DNA of 49,174 bases from Thermoplasma sp. (GCF_008709555.1 NZ_VYIJ01000011.1:1-49174), one strand, 5' to 3'; positions 7,747 to 17,472 are shown, counted from the first letter of the stretch. Program-made: numbers and translations. Notes: generated by a model from the letters alone, not told the origin.

Positions 7747-9195
7747 ATGGTGCGTAGAAGAAGTGGACTGAAAAGGAACTCCATAGGCATAATGCAGGGC
7801 ATCTTTCAGTCGATGGGACAGGTGGATCCTGCTGCTGATATCGCGATACTGCTCGTCGCCACATTCTCCATTGCCGGTTCTAGGACGATACTTTCTGTGA
7901 TCTTTGGATGGTTCGTCTATGCCATATTTATGGTTACACCGTATCAGTTCTCGAAGTACAAGGCGAATGCGGGAAGTTACTATGCCTTTGCGGCAGGATC
8001 CACAGAGGGCGGTAAACTGGGGCCTGTTACCGCGCTGAGCTTCATGTACTATGATATAACGGGAGCAGCTTTCGGTATACTCGGGCTTTAATCATTTATA
8101 TTTTTCATATCCCCAAGGATAACGGCCATACCATACATCTGGATACTCTTTGCCGGTGCATTCACGGCCTACATAACCATAGTCACATACATTGGGATAA
8201 AGCCTTCACTGGGATATAACGCTGTTGCAGGGCTTGCCGAAGTATTGTTCCTTGTGATCGGAGCTGCAATCATAATACTTAAGGTTGGGCCGCACAATTC
8301 GATTGTGCCATTCACGCTCCCCAGCAATCTTGGTGTGGGTTTCTCCGCCATAATGTTCGGTGCAGTCTTCTCAATACTGGATTTCACCGGTACAGGCATA
8401 GTCACAACGGTGTCGGAAGAGATAAAGGATCCGAAGAAGAACATAGGCAGATCCATACTCTACGCCATGATACTGACGGCCATAGCCATAATACCGGCCA
8501 CGTACGCCTTGACAGTTGGATGGGGAATAAACAACATCGGATCATTTGCAAGCGCTCCTGATGCGGGAATAATTGTTTTCGGCAAGTATCTGGGCCCAAT
8601 AGGCGTCATACTTCTGATAATATTCACCGTCAACAGCTATCTCACAAACGGTGTGTCCAAGGCAACAGCGGTTGGCAGATGGTGGTATTCGGCTGCCAGC
8701 GATAATGTGATATTTCCAAAGTCACTGGCCAGAGTGCATCCGAAATACAGATCGCCTTATATGGCTATCATAGTCTGGAGCCTCACGTCCTTTGTGCTCG
8801 ATGTCCTTATGGGGTTGTATTTCGGGCCTAAGATCGCAGCCTTCATACTTGAAGCAGGAACGAGAATATCGATAATCATAGTACATATAATGGCGAACAC
8901 GTCTCTCACCTATTACACGAAGCGTATCGACAGGTTTGAATTCCTGAAGCATGCGCTGGCACCAGCTGTTGCGACAATCATAGGGCTAATAGTCATATAT
9001 TTCACGGTGTCAAACATCTGGGCGAAGTGGATAACGAATCCGGATCCAGTTAACGATGCATACTTCGCATCGTTCATAATAACTATACTTTGGGTAGTTG
9101 TGGGAGGCTTCATAGTTACTATGTATTATTCAAGAAGGAAGCCAGAGATCCTTAAGAGTGCAGGTGAATTTGACGTGGAAAACGCAAAAGTTTAA
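7747..9195 (+). pseudogene. APC-family amino acid permease interrupted by an in-frame TAA
   Basis: Two open frames, 7747-8091 and 8092-9195, lie in the same reading frame and are separated only by TAA 8089-8091. Together they give a permease of about 483 residues with some 12 membrane segments. The N-terminal part has the family's TM1 region (GIFQSMGQVDPAADIAILLV). Translation after the stop is immediately membrane-like (SFIFFISPRITAIPYIWILF), so the break is a single codon with no frameshift. The second part has DFTGTGIVTTVSEEIKDPKKN, typical of APC transporters. It could be a recent pseudogene, a readthrough gene, or a sequencing or assembly error. The start is supported by AGAGG 7 nt upstream. 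The substrate cannot be told. Confidence 0.75.
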
Positions 9196-9377
9196 TTTAA
9201 AATTTTTGAAGCTTTTTTAATTGTTATCGGTATGACATTATTTTCGAATTCGAGCATTGCTATGTCAACAGGATCTATTATGTTTTTCGGGACGTCAATG
9301 ATCACAGGAGCACCCATGGCAATCTGAAGAGCTCTTGCACCAATAATCCTTGCCTTCTCAAATTTTGTATACTTCAT
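9192..9377 (-). CDS. rpoK: DNA-directed RNA polymerase subunit Rpo6 (RpoK)
   Basis: This 61-residue protein is the archaeal homologue of eukaryotic Rpb6 and bacterial omega, which stabilises the largest RNA polymerase subunit. The signature is almost complete: [18 protein letters not shown], then the IA(M)[13 protein letters not shown]-terminal block. Its length is normal for archaeal RpoK. It is the last of a minus-strand run of genes (UPF0179, egsA) but is separated by about 130 bp, which may hold its own promoter. Its stop codon overlaps the stop of the convergent permease. Confidence 0.95.
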   Translation of the reverse strand: MKYTKFEKARIIGARALQIAMGAPVIIDVPKNIIDPVDIAMLEFENNVIPITIKKASKILN

Positions 9378-9509
9378 AGAAATCTGGTAAAAACTACATT
9401 AAAAAGCTCTATAATAGCTTTGCTATCGTATCATCAACATAATGACAAATAAGCGGATCGATATGAACGATACGTCGCAACCATTAACCTATCTTCGCCT
9501 TTTGAATGG

Positions 9510-9956
9510 TTATTTGTATGTGATCGAAACCTGCTTCATCTTGTATCCTTTTGGACAGCTTATCTCCTTTCCTATGGACTTGACCATAACCTTTGAATCG
9601 GGTTTGAAATAATGCAGGTTGCATTTTTCTATGTTTGGGCATGTTATGTAGTCACAGTTCATAGATTTGAGTGATATTATTGCACCCTCCTGTATTCTCT
9701 TGCTGTCCTGAACGTTCACGTAGTCTTCCAGTTCCTCAACCTCTACAGTATTAACTTTGTCACCGCTGAAAATTATACAGGGATTTACCTGTTCCCTGAC
9801 CTTCGTCACCCGGTACCTGTGACCCTGCTCAAGGTTGAAGCATACGTTCTTTACCCTGCAGTCAGAGCAGGCCGCCAAAGGACCGGCGAAAACAAATTCA
9901 AGACCCTCTTTTGCTATGTTGCTACCTATAAGGCTTATCTTTGGCAGAGTTCTCAC
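9510..9956 (-). CDS. UPF0179 family protein
   Basis: The 148-residue protein matches the archaeal UPF0179 family, whose function is unknown. It has cysteine groups that look metal-binding: CSDCRVKNVC near residues 30-39, CDYITCPNIEKC near 101-112, and a later C before PKGYK. No membrane segments are seen. The GTG start at 9956 lies one base beyond the egsA stop (TGA at 9960-9958), so translation is probably coupled to egsA. The pairing with a lipid-backbone enzyme gives no clear functional hint. Confidence 0.85.
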   Translation of the reverse strand: MRTLPKISLIGSNIAKEGLEFVFAGPLAACSDCRVKNVCFNLEQGHRYRVTKVREQVNPCIIFSGDKVNTVEVEELEDYVNVQDSKRIQEGAIISLKSMNCDYITCPNIEKCNLHYFKPDSKVMVKSIGKEISCPKGYKMKQVSITYK

Positions 9957-9957
9957 C

Positions 9958-11016
9958 TCATATTATTCCAGTAAGTTCCAGGGCCTTAACAGCTGCATCG
10001 TAAGACATATCGCTCTCACCCAGAATTGTGTATCTTTCTGGTCTTATGGAGTGTGCGGTTCTCAACGCGTTTATCACCGTCTCATCATTTATACCGTAGT
10101 CTCTGGTTCTTATGGATATCCCTAAAGTATCAAAAGCCTCTTTTATCTGCTGCCAGTTCTCATCGTGCAGATACATGGAAATGACCGTACCCATGGCACA
10201 CATCTCGCCATGGAGCATGTTTTCTACACCAGCCGCCTCCAGAGCATGGGCAAACAGATGCTCGCTTCCACTCCCAGGTCTAGAATTCCCAGCGATGGCC
10301 ATGGCCGTCCCGGAGGCCAATATGTTTTTCGTGACAAGCCATACAGAGGATTCCTCGTACTTCTTTATTTCGTTTATCTGGGAAAGAACCTCCTGTGCTG
10401 AATACTCTGACATGGCCGCGGCGCTGGAGCTGAACTCCTCGCCCTTGAGCCTGTGTGCCAGCTTCCAGTCCTTGACCGCGCTGAGGTTGGATATGACATC
10501 TGCTGCACCAGCTGCCAGGTATCTGTAAGGGGCCTTTATCATAACTGCAGTGTCAGCGATTACTCCTATGGGCATTGCGCCTTCTTCTGAATAGGATACC
10601 CCATTTCTCCTGAGCGATGCCCTTGGTGATGCTATGCCATCATGGCTTGGTGCGGTCGGAACGCTCACAAAAGGAAGTTTCCTGTCGAACGCGAGTTTCT
10701 TTGCCAGATCTATCTTCGCCCCACCACCAACACCTATCACTATGCCTGCCTGAAAATCGAGTGATTCGGATTCAAGTTTTTCTAAGGTATCATAATTGGC
10801 ATTTCCTACTAGAAAGGCTCGAACTTCATAGCCATACGTTTCAAGGAGATCATGGACCTTTCTTCCAGCAAGTTCGTAGGTTATATCCCCTGATACGATA
10901 ATCGCATTTCTATTCCTGCAGTTTTCCCCAACAACGTCAACGATGTGATCGAGCACGTCATGCCCTATATACACATCCCTGGGGAAGTGCATCGTCCTGA
11001 ACTTCTGGAATTCCAT
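9958..11016 (-). CDS. egsA: sn-glycerol-1-phosphate dehydrogenase
   Basis: The enzyme reduces dihydroxyacetone phosphate to sn-glycerol-1-phosphate, the backbone of archaeal ether lipids, and is a hallmark of archaea. The 352-residue protein has the NAD(P)-binding segment GVGGGAKIDLAKKLA near residues 95-110, followed by PTAPSHDG. Metal-site residues of the family appear in AAGAADVISN, GSGSEHLFAHALE and HGEMCAMG. The ATG at 11016 lies about 25 bp downstream of a clear TATA box (AGATTTATATC on the minus strand, around 11038-11048), so the mRNA is probably leaderless. Confidence 0.95.
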   Translation of the reverse strand: MEFQKFRTMHFPRDVYIGHDVLDHIVDVVGENCRNRNAIIVSGDITYELAGRKVHDLLETYGYEVRAFLVGNANYDTLEKLESESLDFQAGIVIGVGGGAKIDLAKKLAFDRKLPFVSVPTAPSHDGIASPRASLRRNGVSYSEEGAMPIGVIADTAVMIKAPYRYLAAGAADVISNLSAVKDWKLAHRLKGEEFSSSAAAMSEYSAQEVLSQINEIKKYEESSVWLVTKNILASGTAMAIAGNSRPGSGSEHLFAHALEAAGVENMLHGEMCAMGTVISMYLHDENWQQIKEAFDTLGISIRTRDYGINDETVINALRTAHSIRPERYTILGESDMSYDAAVKALELTGII

Positions 11017-11121
11017 TAGAGGAACAAACTATCAGGGGATATAAATCTTTCAGTGCATAGTACACGCCGGGAGATTTTAGACGATATTCGTAAAATTTAT
11101 AAAAAATGCGTAATTGGAATA

Positions 11122-12000
11122 TTATTTTTTAGCCGGAATCTTTGCTATCTCCTGGTCTATCTTCCTCTTCTGATCCGGCGTTGGTTCAAGCATCGGTATC
11201 CTGTACCCGCCCTTTATATTGTTTATCTTGTAGAAAGCATAATAATAACCTGACGGAAATGTCGCTTCATTTATGGTGTACATCAATGGGTTGACCTGGT
11301 TCAACTGTATCTCTTTTGCCTTTCCTGCATTCCCTGCAATGAACTCCCGGTACAGGTCTGTTATGTATGGTGATATATTTGAGAGGCCGCAGACTCCGCC
11401 GCTGGCACCTATGGAAAGGGACAGAAACAGCAGATCATCCTGTCCCTGGAATATGTCAAATTTCTGGCTCTTGTGTCGGATTATCCTTGAGAAGAATCGC
11501 ATGTCGCCGGAGCTGTCCTTTATGCCCTTCACGTTCGAGAACTCTCTTGAAAGTTTTTCCAGGAGGCTCTCGCTGATCCATGATCCAGAGAGCTGCGGTA
11601 TGTTGTATATGAACAGATCGTTTGATGCAGCCGATATCACGGTGGAAAAGTGCTTGTACATCCAGTCTTCGTCTGGTTTGATATAGTATGTTGGCATCAG
11701 CACCCTTACCTTTATGCCTATATCCTCGGTGTATTTCGAAAGCTCTACAGATTCCTGAGTTGATGAGGATCCAACGCCGGCATATACCTCCATCTTCTTA
11801 GAATGATCCCTGACAAAACTCAGGAATTTCTTTTTTTCTTCCTTACTGAACATTGGAAACAGGCCGGTCGATCCCATGGGGAAGAGGCCATCAACGCCAA
11901 AGCTCGCAAGTTCATCGATGAGAATTTCAGTTGCACTGTAATCTATATCGCCATTGGCGCCCATGGGTGTTATCATGGGCGTTATGATACCCTTGTACAT
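11122..12000 (-). CDS. kdgA: DapA-family aldolase, probable 2-keto-3-deoxygluconate aldolase
   Basis: A 292-residue member of the N-acetylneuraminate lyase/DapA family of class I aldolases. Family residues are visible: GSTG at 43-46, tyrosine 132 in FIYNIPQ and the Schiff-base lysine 161 in VKGIKDSSGD. Archaeal members close to this are 2-keto-3-deoxygluconate aldolases of the non-phosphorylating Entner-Doudoroff pathway, the main sugar route in Thermoplasma. The presence of IPQ rather than the DapA-type PSR/PGR supports a keto-acid aldolase over dihydrodipicolinate synthase. The exact substrate is inferred. It has an upstream TATA-like ATCTTTAAC near 12025-12035. Confidence 0.78.
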   Translation of the reverse strand: MYKGIITPMITPMGANGDIDYSATEILIDELASFGVDGLFPMGSTGLFPMFSKEEKKKFLSFVRDHSKKMEVYAGVGSSSTQESVELSKYTEDIGIKVRVLMPTYYIKPDEDWMYKHFSTVISAASNDLFIYNIPQLSGSWISESLLEKLSREFSNVKGIKDSSGDMRFFSRIIRHKSQKFDIFQGQDDLLFLSLSIGASGGVCGLSNISPYITDLYREFIAGNAGKAKEIQLNQVNPLMYTINEATFPSGYYYAFYKINNIKGGYRIPMLEPTPDQKRKIDQEIAKIPAKK

Positions 12001-12041
12001 AGCTGCAAATCACCAGAAAGTAGTTAAAGATTGCCAACGTT

Positions 12042-13022
12042 TCAGGATCCTGCCTTCGTTGTTTCAGTTGACTTATCGCTCTTGGCAACGTAATCAAGCT
12101 CTATCGCCCTCTTGAGATTTATCCTGTACCCTATGTAGCCAAGAACGACTACGGATATTACGACAAGGAAAAACGGTAGGCCTATGGTGTCCAGGTTGTG
12201 TATCTTGATCCCTGTGATTAACTGGTAATCCCAGAGGGCAGGGAAGATCAGCGTTGCTACTCCAGCTATCACGAAGACCAGACCACCGTATGAGAGCACG
12301 AAGTGGCTTATGCCTCTTGCAACATACGCTATGCCCTTCACAGTGAGGTTCTTCTTGTTCGTTAGCCACAGCCCGAATGCCGTCCCTGCCAGGACCTGCA
12401 TAGTCATGGTTCCAAGGCCGAACATGAGGCCTGGAACGAAGCCGAGGTATATGGGCATGTTGGGAGCTATGACGAAATATATGATGAGCGCGAAGGCTCC
12501 GAAACCGAACCCAGCGATGAGGCCATGTACAAAGGCCAGCTTCAACGGAATTGGCCTGTACTCCCCATCTACCTTCGTCATTATGGGATTCTCCATGTGC
12601 TCAAGCTCCATCTTCTCCTTCTCCTCGTGGCCCTTGTGTATGCCAAAGAGATGGTAGATAGATTCCTCTATGATGTGTACGTGAGGATACTTGAGTTTGT
12701 TTGCTATGTAGAACCCACTCAGAGCCATCACAAGGCCAACCACGATGTAAACTATGCTGTTGAAGTATGGAACGAGCATGAAACTGGCAAGAGCGAGTGC
12801 AGCTATCTCGGACATTATTGCCCTCTCAAGGGTGAATCCGGAGGAGAACAGTAGACCGGCTTTGGCACCACCCTTGGTGGAATAGCTCCCAACGGCATAG
12901 GAAAATGTTATGGGCCATGTGTGCTCATCAGGGGTTATACCATGAACAATCCCAAGCAGATACGATATCAAGATGGCGGCGTATATTCCTTCGTAGGTTG
13001 GGTTCCACAGATTGATTATCAT
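12042..13022 (-). CDS. multi-pass membrane protein, probable NicO/RcnA-like metal transporter
   Basis: A 326-residue integral membrane protein with about seven or eight hydrophobic segments. The first segment carries HGITPDEH (residues 27-34), resembling the HX4DH metal motif of nickel/cobalt permeases and RcnA-type exporters. A histidine- and glutamate-rich loop (HVHIIEESIYHLFGIHKGHEE) and a second HG motif (FVHGLIAGFGFG) also suggest metal handling. Whether it imports or exports, and which metal, cannot be read. A TATA box and an inverted repeat TTTAG-N7-CTAAA lie just upstream of the start and would suit a metal-responsive repressor. Confidence 0.6.
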   Translation of the reverse strand: MIINLWNPTYEGIYAAILISYLLGIVHGITPDEHTWPITFSYAVGSYSTKGGAKAGLLFSSGFTLERAIMSEIAALALASFMLVPYFNSIVYIVVGLVMALSGFYIANKLKYPHVHIIEESIYHLFGIHKGHEEKEKMELEHMENPIMTKVDGEYRPIPLKLAFVHGLIAGFGFGAFALIIYFVIAPNMPIYLGFVPGLMFGLGTMTMQVLAGTAFGLWLTNKKNLTVKGIAYVARGISHFVLSYGGLVFVIAGVATLIFPALWDYQLITGIKIHNLDTIGLPFFLVVISVVVLGYIGYRINLKRAIELDYVAKSDKSTETTKAGS

Positions 13023-13054
13023 AGTTTAGCATCATACTAAAATATTTAAATATT
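13023..13054 (-). promoter_or_regulatory. promoter and candidate operator of the metal-transporter-like gene
   Basis: AT-rich AATATTTAAATATT at 13041-13054 can act as the TATA box for the minus-strand gene starting at 13022, giving a leaderless mRNA. Between it and the start lies a perfect inverted repeat, TTTAG 13025-13029 and CTAAA 13037-13041 with 7 bp between. A protein bound here would block transcription initiation. Confidence 0.45.
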
Positions 13055-13101
13055 TTGAATAACGTTTCAATATAATGGAAAAGTTAACTAAATGCTAAAT
13101 T

Positions 13102-14040
13102 CTACATATCTGGATCTCGCCCGCCCTCACGCCTTACCCTCACTTCATATTCCATCAGATCCTTACTTTCATAAACATTTTCGAATTCTGTTCTCGCATC
13201 CTGAAGGAGAACTGAGGTATCCGTTATACGTGGGCTGTAGTGATATAGAAAGAGCCTTCCGACTCCAGCCTGCTTGGCTATCCTGGCCGCCTGTCTTGAC
13301 GAGGTGTGCCCAAACTCGTTTACCATGGGCTCGAAGCTGGAATCTGTAGTTGTGTCATGTATCAGGACATCAGCACCTCTGGCGAACTCTACCATTCGAT
13401 CCATGGGTCTAGTATCACCAGTGTACACTATTCTTCTCCCCTTTCTTATACCGCCGGATATATCGTCTATTCTGTATTCATTCCCCCGGTATGTGTACAC
13501 TCCATTCTCACGTATTTTCTCAATGATCCTCGATGGTATGTTTTTCTCCTTGGCCTTTTCAGGGTCTATCCTGACAAGATCCTTTTCCTCTATGCTGTAT
13601 GATATGGCGGGTACGGGATGATCATTGAGCAGGGTCCTTATGACGAATTTTCCCATATCATAGGCCCTGTCTGGTTCAAGTTCATATATCTTGAGTGGGA
13701 AGTGAAGGGTGTAATAACCCACGTTCAACGCGTTTGAGAGGATCTTTATGGCCCCCTGCGGTCCAAATACGTTCAGAGGCTTAGATCGATTGTTGAAAGA
13801 CATGCTCTGCACAAGGCCCATTATGCCTAGAAAATGATCACCATGGAAGTGTGTTATAAATATGTTGTCTATATCCATAAATGAGGTTGAGCTCTTCATT
13901 ATCTGCCTCTGCGTACCCTCCCCGCAGTCGAAGAGATTCAGAACGTCATCCACCTTCACGCCAACACCAGGCATAGCACGTAATGGTGTTGGCCAGCTGC
14001 CACCGGTACCGTAAAAGATTATCCTTATGTTAGAAGCCAT
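13102..14040 (-). CDS. rnz: ribonuclease Z (tRNA 3' endonuclease)
   Basis: A 312-residue metallo-beta-lactamase-fold nuclease that cuts the 3' trailer from pre-tRNAs. The zinc motif HFHGDH is at residues 64-69, preceded by LLFDCGEGTQ-type sequence (LNLFDCGEGTQRQIM). Further motifs are NDHPVPA, the TGDTRP aspartate loop and a late HTSSRQAA block. This is the short RNase Z form usual in archaea. It fits the need here, since CCA is not encoded in the tRNA genes of the window. GGAG lies about 8 nt upstream of the ATG at 14040. Confidence 0.95.
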   Translation of the reverse strand: MASNIRIIFYGTGGSWPTPLRAMPGVGVKVDDVLNLFDCGEGTQRQIMKSSTSFMDIDNIFITHFHGDHFLGIMGLVQSMSFNNRSKPLNVFGPQGAIKILSNALNVGYYTLHFPLKIYELEPDRAYDMGKFVIRTLLNDHPVPAISYSIEEKDLVRIDPEKAKEKNIPSRIIEKIRENGVYTYRGNEYRIDDISGGIRKGRRIVYTGDTRPMDRMVEFARGADVLIHDTTTDSSFEPMVNEFGHTSSRQAARIAKQAGVGRLFLYHYSPRITDTSVLLQDARTEFENVYESKDLMEYEVRVRREGGRDPDM

Positions 14041-14121
14041 CGATCTCCAATTCCAGTATTCTACTATTATTTTTCCATTAAGAAATCGATAATGAATTAT
14101 CCGGTATAAGCATGCGGATCT

Positions 14122-14940
14122 ATGAAGGTTGGACGATGCAAAGTTGACGGAACAGAGCGGCTATTCACCGTTGATGGAAACGAGATCAGGTTGATAGACG
14201 GGATATCCAACATAAATGAGTTCATAGCCTCGTATGGGAAAGATATATCCTCCAGGGGCTATGATGGTGAGATCGTCTATTTACCTGCTGTGAATCCAGG
14301 CAAGATTTTCCTTCCCGCGGTGAATTTCCGTTCGCATTCGGAGGAATCAGAGACAAAATTTCCGCCAAAGCCATATTTCTTCACCAAGTTCTCAAATGCG
14401 CTTGTTGCTCATAACGGCGCAGTGCACAGGCCAAAGGAGATAGAAAAGCTGGATTATGAAGGCGAGATAGGAATAGTGATCGGAAAAAGAGGCAAGAGAA
14501 TTTCTGTAGAAGAAGCAGAGGATCACATCTTCGGTTTCACCATAGTTGATGATGTGAGTGCAAGGGATCACCAGTTTCCAGAGATGCATCCATACGGTTA
14601 CAACTGGGTGCAGGGAAAGGCGTTCGATGATGCCCTTCCTGTAGGTCCGTACATAGTGACGAGGGATGAAGTGAAGTTTCCCCTGAAGATTGAGACCCGA
14701 GTCAACGGTGAGCTGCGTCAGTCTGGAACAACGGATGATATGGTATTCAGCGTGGCACAGCTGATATCAACGGTATCGCAAACCATAACGCTGGAACCTG
14801 GCGACCTCATAACCACGGGTACACCAGCCGGCGTTGCCGCCTTCACAGCTGCCAGGTATCTTTCAGATGGCGATACGGTATCGATCAGCGTAAGCGGCAT
14901 CGGAGAACTATCGCACAGAATAGAAGACGAAAAGAACTGA
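14122..14940 (+). CDS. fumarylacetoacetate hydrolase (FAH) family protein
   Basis: A 272-residue FAH-superfamily enzyme. The C-terminal catalytic domain begins near residue 65 (GKIFLPAVNFRSHSEE), with metal ligands in DYEGEIGIVIG (E-x-E type) and DDVSARDHQF, the substrate loop KAFDDALPVGPYIV and the late motif GDLITTGTPAGV. Family members include 2-hydroxyhepta-2,4-diene-1,7-dioate isomerases, acylpyruvate hydrolases and, in some archaea, 2-keto-3-deoxy sugar-acid dehydratases. The exact reaction cannot be told from sequence. It stands alone and converges with the acyl-CoA synthetase gene. Confidence 0.85.
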   Translation: MKVGRCKVDGTERLFTVDGNEIRLIDGISNINEFIASYGKDISSRGYDGEIVYLPAVNPGKIFLPAVNFRSHSEESETKFPPKPYFFTKFSNALVAHNGAVHRPKEIEKLDYEGEIGIVIGKRGKRISVEEAEDHIFGFTIVDDVSARDHQFPEMHPYGYNWVQGKAFDDALPVGPYIVTRDEVKFPLKIETRVNGELRQSGTTDDMVFSVAQLISTVSQTITLEPGDLITTGTPAGVAAFTAARYLSDGDTVSISVSGIGELSHRIEDEKN

Positions 14941-14965
14941 TCAAATAAAAGCCAAAAAAGACCAC

Positions 14966-14990
14966 AGGATCAGCATTTATCGCTGATCCT
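14966..14990. terminator. bidirectional hairpin terminator between convergent genes
   Basis: AGGATCAGC (14966-14974) and GCTGATCCT (14982-14990) form a perfect 9-bp stem with a 7-nt loop, in the 58 bp between two convergent stop codons. It is followed by T-rich sequence on the plus side (CAAATTTTTATAG) and by TCTTTTTTGGCTTTTATT on the minus side. Archaeal termination mainly needs the T tract; the hairpin may add RNA stability. Confidence 0.6.
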
Positions 14991-14998
14991 TCAAATTT

Positions 14999-17080
14999 TT
15001 ATAGCATTATCCTTGCATCAACCACTATCGCGCCATCCTCACTGACGATCATAGGATTTGCGTCTATGCCCTTTATCTCCGGATGGTCATACGCAAGCCA
15101 TGAGAACCTCACTATCTGATCGACAACTGCGTCCACATTTAAAGGACCCCTGCCTCTGAACTTCTGCATCATCTTTCCTGCAACCGTGTCCCTTATCATG
15201 TCATAGGCTTCCTTTTCGCAGACAGGCGCAACCCTGAACGATACATCTTCAAGAACCTCTACCGCAGTGCCACCCAGCCCGAACATCACGGTGGGTCCAA
15301 ACGTGGGATCATTTACCGTTCCTATGATGGTCTCCAGATCACCCTTGAACATCTCTTCCACCACGACGCCATCGATCTTTGCCTGTGGGGCGTTTGCCTT
15401 CACATTTGATATTATTGTGTCGTATGCCTTGAGAGCCTCGTCATCGCTTTTGACGTTCACTATGACACCACCGACATCGGTCTTGTGTACTATGTCTGGG
15501 CTCTGTATCTTCAGTACGACTGGATACTTGAAGTCCTTCAGAAGAGTTTTAAGTTCATCCCTGCTTCTGGCAAGCTCTGTCCTGTTAACCTTTATTCCGT
15601 AGGATTCGAATATCTCCTTGGATTCTAGTTCATTCAGGCTCTTTATTCCAGCCTCTGCGTATTTCTTAAGTTTGTCTCCGACTCCGTCACGTTTCAGATC
15701 CTTTGGTCTTGCCGGGCCAAGGCAGATGAGATCATTCATCCTCTTGTGGTTTCTTAGTGCAGCCATGGCCTTAACAGCTTTGTCGGGCGAGTCGAACGTG
15801 GGTATTCCATTCTTTATAAGGTAAAGCCCAGCATTCTTCGAATGTTCTCCGCCGATAAAACCAGCGACAACAGGTATCTTCCTGTTTGATGACAGAACGC
15901 CGTTTATTATGCCCTTTGCGGCGTCAGAAGGATCCAGGTTCGCAACCTCGCAGTATAGCACCACAAGTCCGTCGACGCTCTCATCTTCCATCACGGTTTT
16001 TATCGTGTCCGCATAGATCTCAGGGGTAGCCATTGCGCTCATGTCTATGGGATTCTTTGTGCTACCGAACGACGGTATGACCTGCCTTATCTTTGCCTGA
16101 AGATCGTCCGATGGAGTCTGCAGCGGTATCCCTGAGAGTTCGGCCTGATCCGTGGCCAGGACCCCAATGCCTCCGCCGTTTGTCACAACCATAAGGTTGT
16201 CTCCCGTCATTGATGGCTGCAGTGATAGCGTAAGGGAAAGATCAAACAGCTCCTCTATGGAATTTGCACGGACAACTCCCGCCTGTTTAAGAGCACCATC
16301 GTATACACGGTGAGATCCGGCCAGTGATCCCGTGTGGGAAGCTGCTGCAACCGAACCATGCTTGGATATCCCAGACTTAAGCATTACTATTGGCTTCTTT
16401 ATTGCTCTGGCGGTGTCTATGAATCTCCTGCCTGCCTTGAGGCCCTCTGTATAGAGGGATATGCACGATACATTCTGGTCATCGGCAAGGAATGAGACCA
16501 GATCGGAAAAGTCAAGATCCGCCATGTTCCCTATGCTTATTAGGAAACTTGTGCCGGTCTTGTTGCTCCATGTCATCGCATCCAGGCCGACTATCAGTGC
16601 ACCGCTCTGTGACACCATCCCTATTGTTCCTGGATATGGCAGATATGGTGCAAATGACGCGTTCAGCTTGAGAACATTGTTCATCAGGCCGACCACGTTA
16701 GGGCCAAGTAGCCTCATGTTGTATTTTTTGCATACAGCAACGAGATCATCCTCAAGATCCTTCCTTCCAACCTCTGAGAAGCCTGATGCAACGACTATGA
16801 TACCAAAAACTCCTTTTTTTCCGCATTCTTCTGCCGCTTCAGGTGTGTGTTCTGCAGGTACCGATATTATCGCAAGGTCTACCTTGTCCGGCACATCTCC
16901 AATGCTTGGATAAACCGTGTAACCTAAGATGTTTCCGCCCTTACGGTTAACAGGGTAAACCTTACCCTGATATCCGCCTTCCTTGAGATTCCTCACTATC
17001 TGATAACCAATCTTCGTCTTATCAGCAGACGCACCAATCACGGCTACTGATTCAGGATAGAACAAGCTTTTAAGATCCAT
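14999..17080 (-). CDS. ADP-forming acyl-CoA (acetyl-CoA) synthetase, fused alpha-beta
   Basis: This enzyme converts an acyl-CoA, ADP and phosphate to the free acid, CoA and ATP, conserving energy at the substrate level. About 693 residues combine the alpha part (CoA-binding Rossmann domain, starting YPESVAVIGASADKTKIG, then succinyl-CoA-ligase-like domains) and the beta ATP-grasp part (VVLKIQSPDIVHKTDVGGV onward). The phosphohistidine loop is AAASHTGSLAG near residue 255. The C-terminal DANPMIV matches the family. I start at ATG 17080; a TTG at 17095 adds five residues but has less support. The acyl specificity is unknown. TTAAATATTAAAA at 17117-17130 is the likely promoter. Confidence 0.92.
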   Translation of the reverse strand: MDLKSLFYPESVAVIGASADKTKIGYQIVRNLKEGGYQGKVYPVNRKGGNILGYTVYPSIGDVPDKVDLAIISVPAEHTPEAAEECGKKGVFGIIVVASGFSEVGRKDLEDDLVAVCKKYNMRLLGPNVVGLMNNVLKLNASFAPYLPYPGTIGMVSQSGALIVGLDAMTWSNKTGTSFLISIGNMADLDFSDLVSFLADDQNVSCISLYTEGLKAGRRFIDTARAIKKPIVMLKSGISKHGSVAAASHTGSLAGSHRVYDGALKQAGVVRANSIEELFDLSLTLSLQPSMTGDNLMVVTNGGGIGVLATDQAELSGIPLQTPSDDLQAKIRQVIPSFGSTKNPIDMSAMATPEIYADTIKTVMEDESVDGLVVLYCEVANLDPSDAAKGIINGVLSSNRKIPVVAGFIGGEHSKNAGLYLIKNGIPTFDSPDKAVKAMAALRNHKRMNDLICLGPARPKDLKRDGVGDKLKKYAEAGIKSLNELESKEIFESYGIKVNRTELARSRDELKTLLKDFKYPVVLKIQSPDIVHKTDVGGVIVNVKSDDEALKAYDTIISNVKANAPQAKIDGVVVEEMFKGDLETIIGTVNDPTFGPTVMFGLGGTAVEVLEDVSFRVAPVCEKEAYDMIRDTVAGKMMQKFRGRGPLNVDAVVDQIVRFSWLAYDHPEIKGIDANPMIVSEDGAIVVDARIML

Positions 17081-17095
17081 AGATGATAATCGCAA

Positions 17096-17472
17096 CTCTC
17101 GGAAAAATGTTTTTATTTTTAATATTTAAGGGTCATCGGACTTTCATGTGGGTCCACCTGGCAATAATGTTGAGATAGCCTCAGATAACAGTGGATATTT
17201 AATAAAACGTTTGAAATCCCTGTACTAATCATCCTTGGTTACACTGCCAACATATCTGTAAGGCGTTTTGGCGATGCATCCTGATCGAAAATTACCCACA
17301 TAAAAGTGTGAAGAACCATATTTAAATTAATCATATTAAACTATATTTATTAGAATTAAAATATTAAATATTTGCAATATCCTATACTTGCGATGATCAA
17401 TAATCTGATTTTCAATCTTAAAATATGTATTTAAATCAAGATATTTTCAATGATAGATATTATTTATCAATC
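17096..17472. other. gene-free AT-rich stretch
   Basis: No open frame of note and no RNA fold was recognised. It holds the acyl-CoA synthetase promoter at its left side. From 17310 to 17460 there is very AT-rich sequence with several TATA-like runs (for example AACTATATTTATTAG, AATATTAAATATTTG). These may serve as promoters or the trailer of the next minus-strand gene. Confidence 0.5.
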
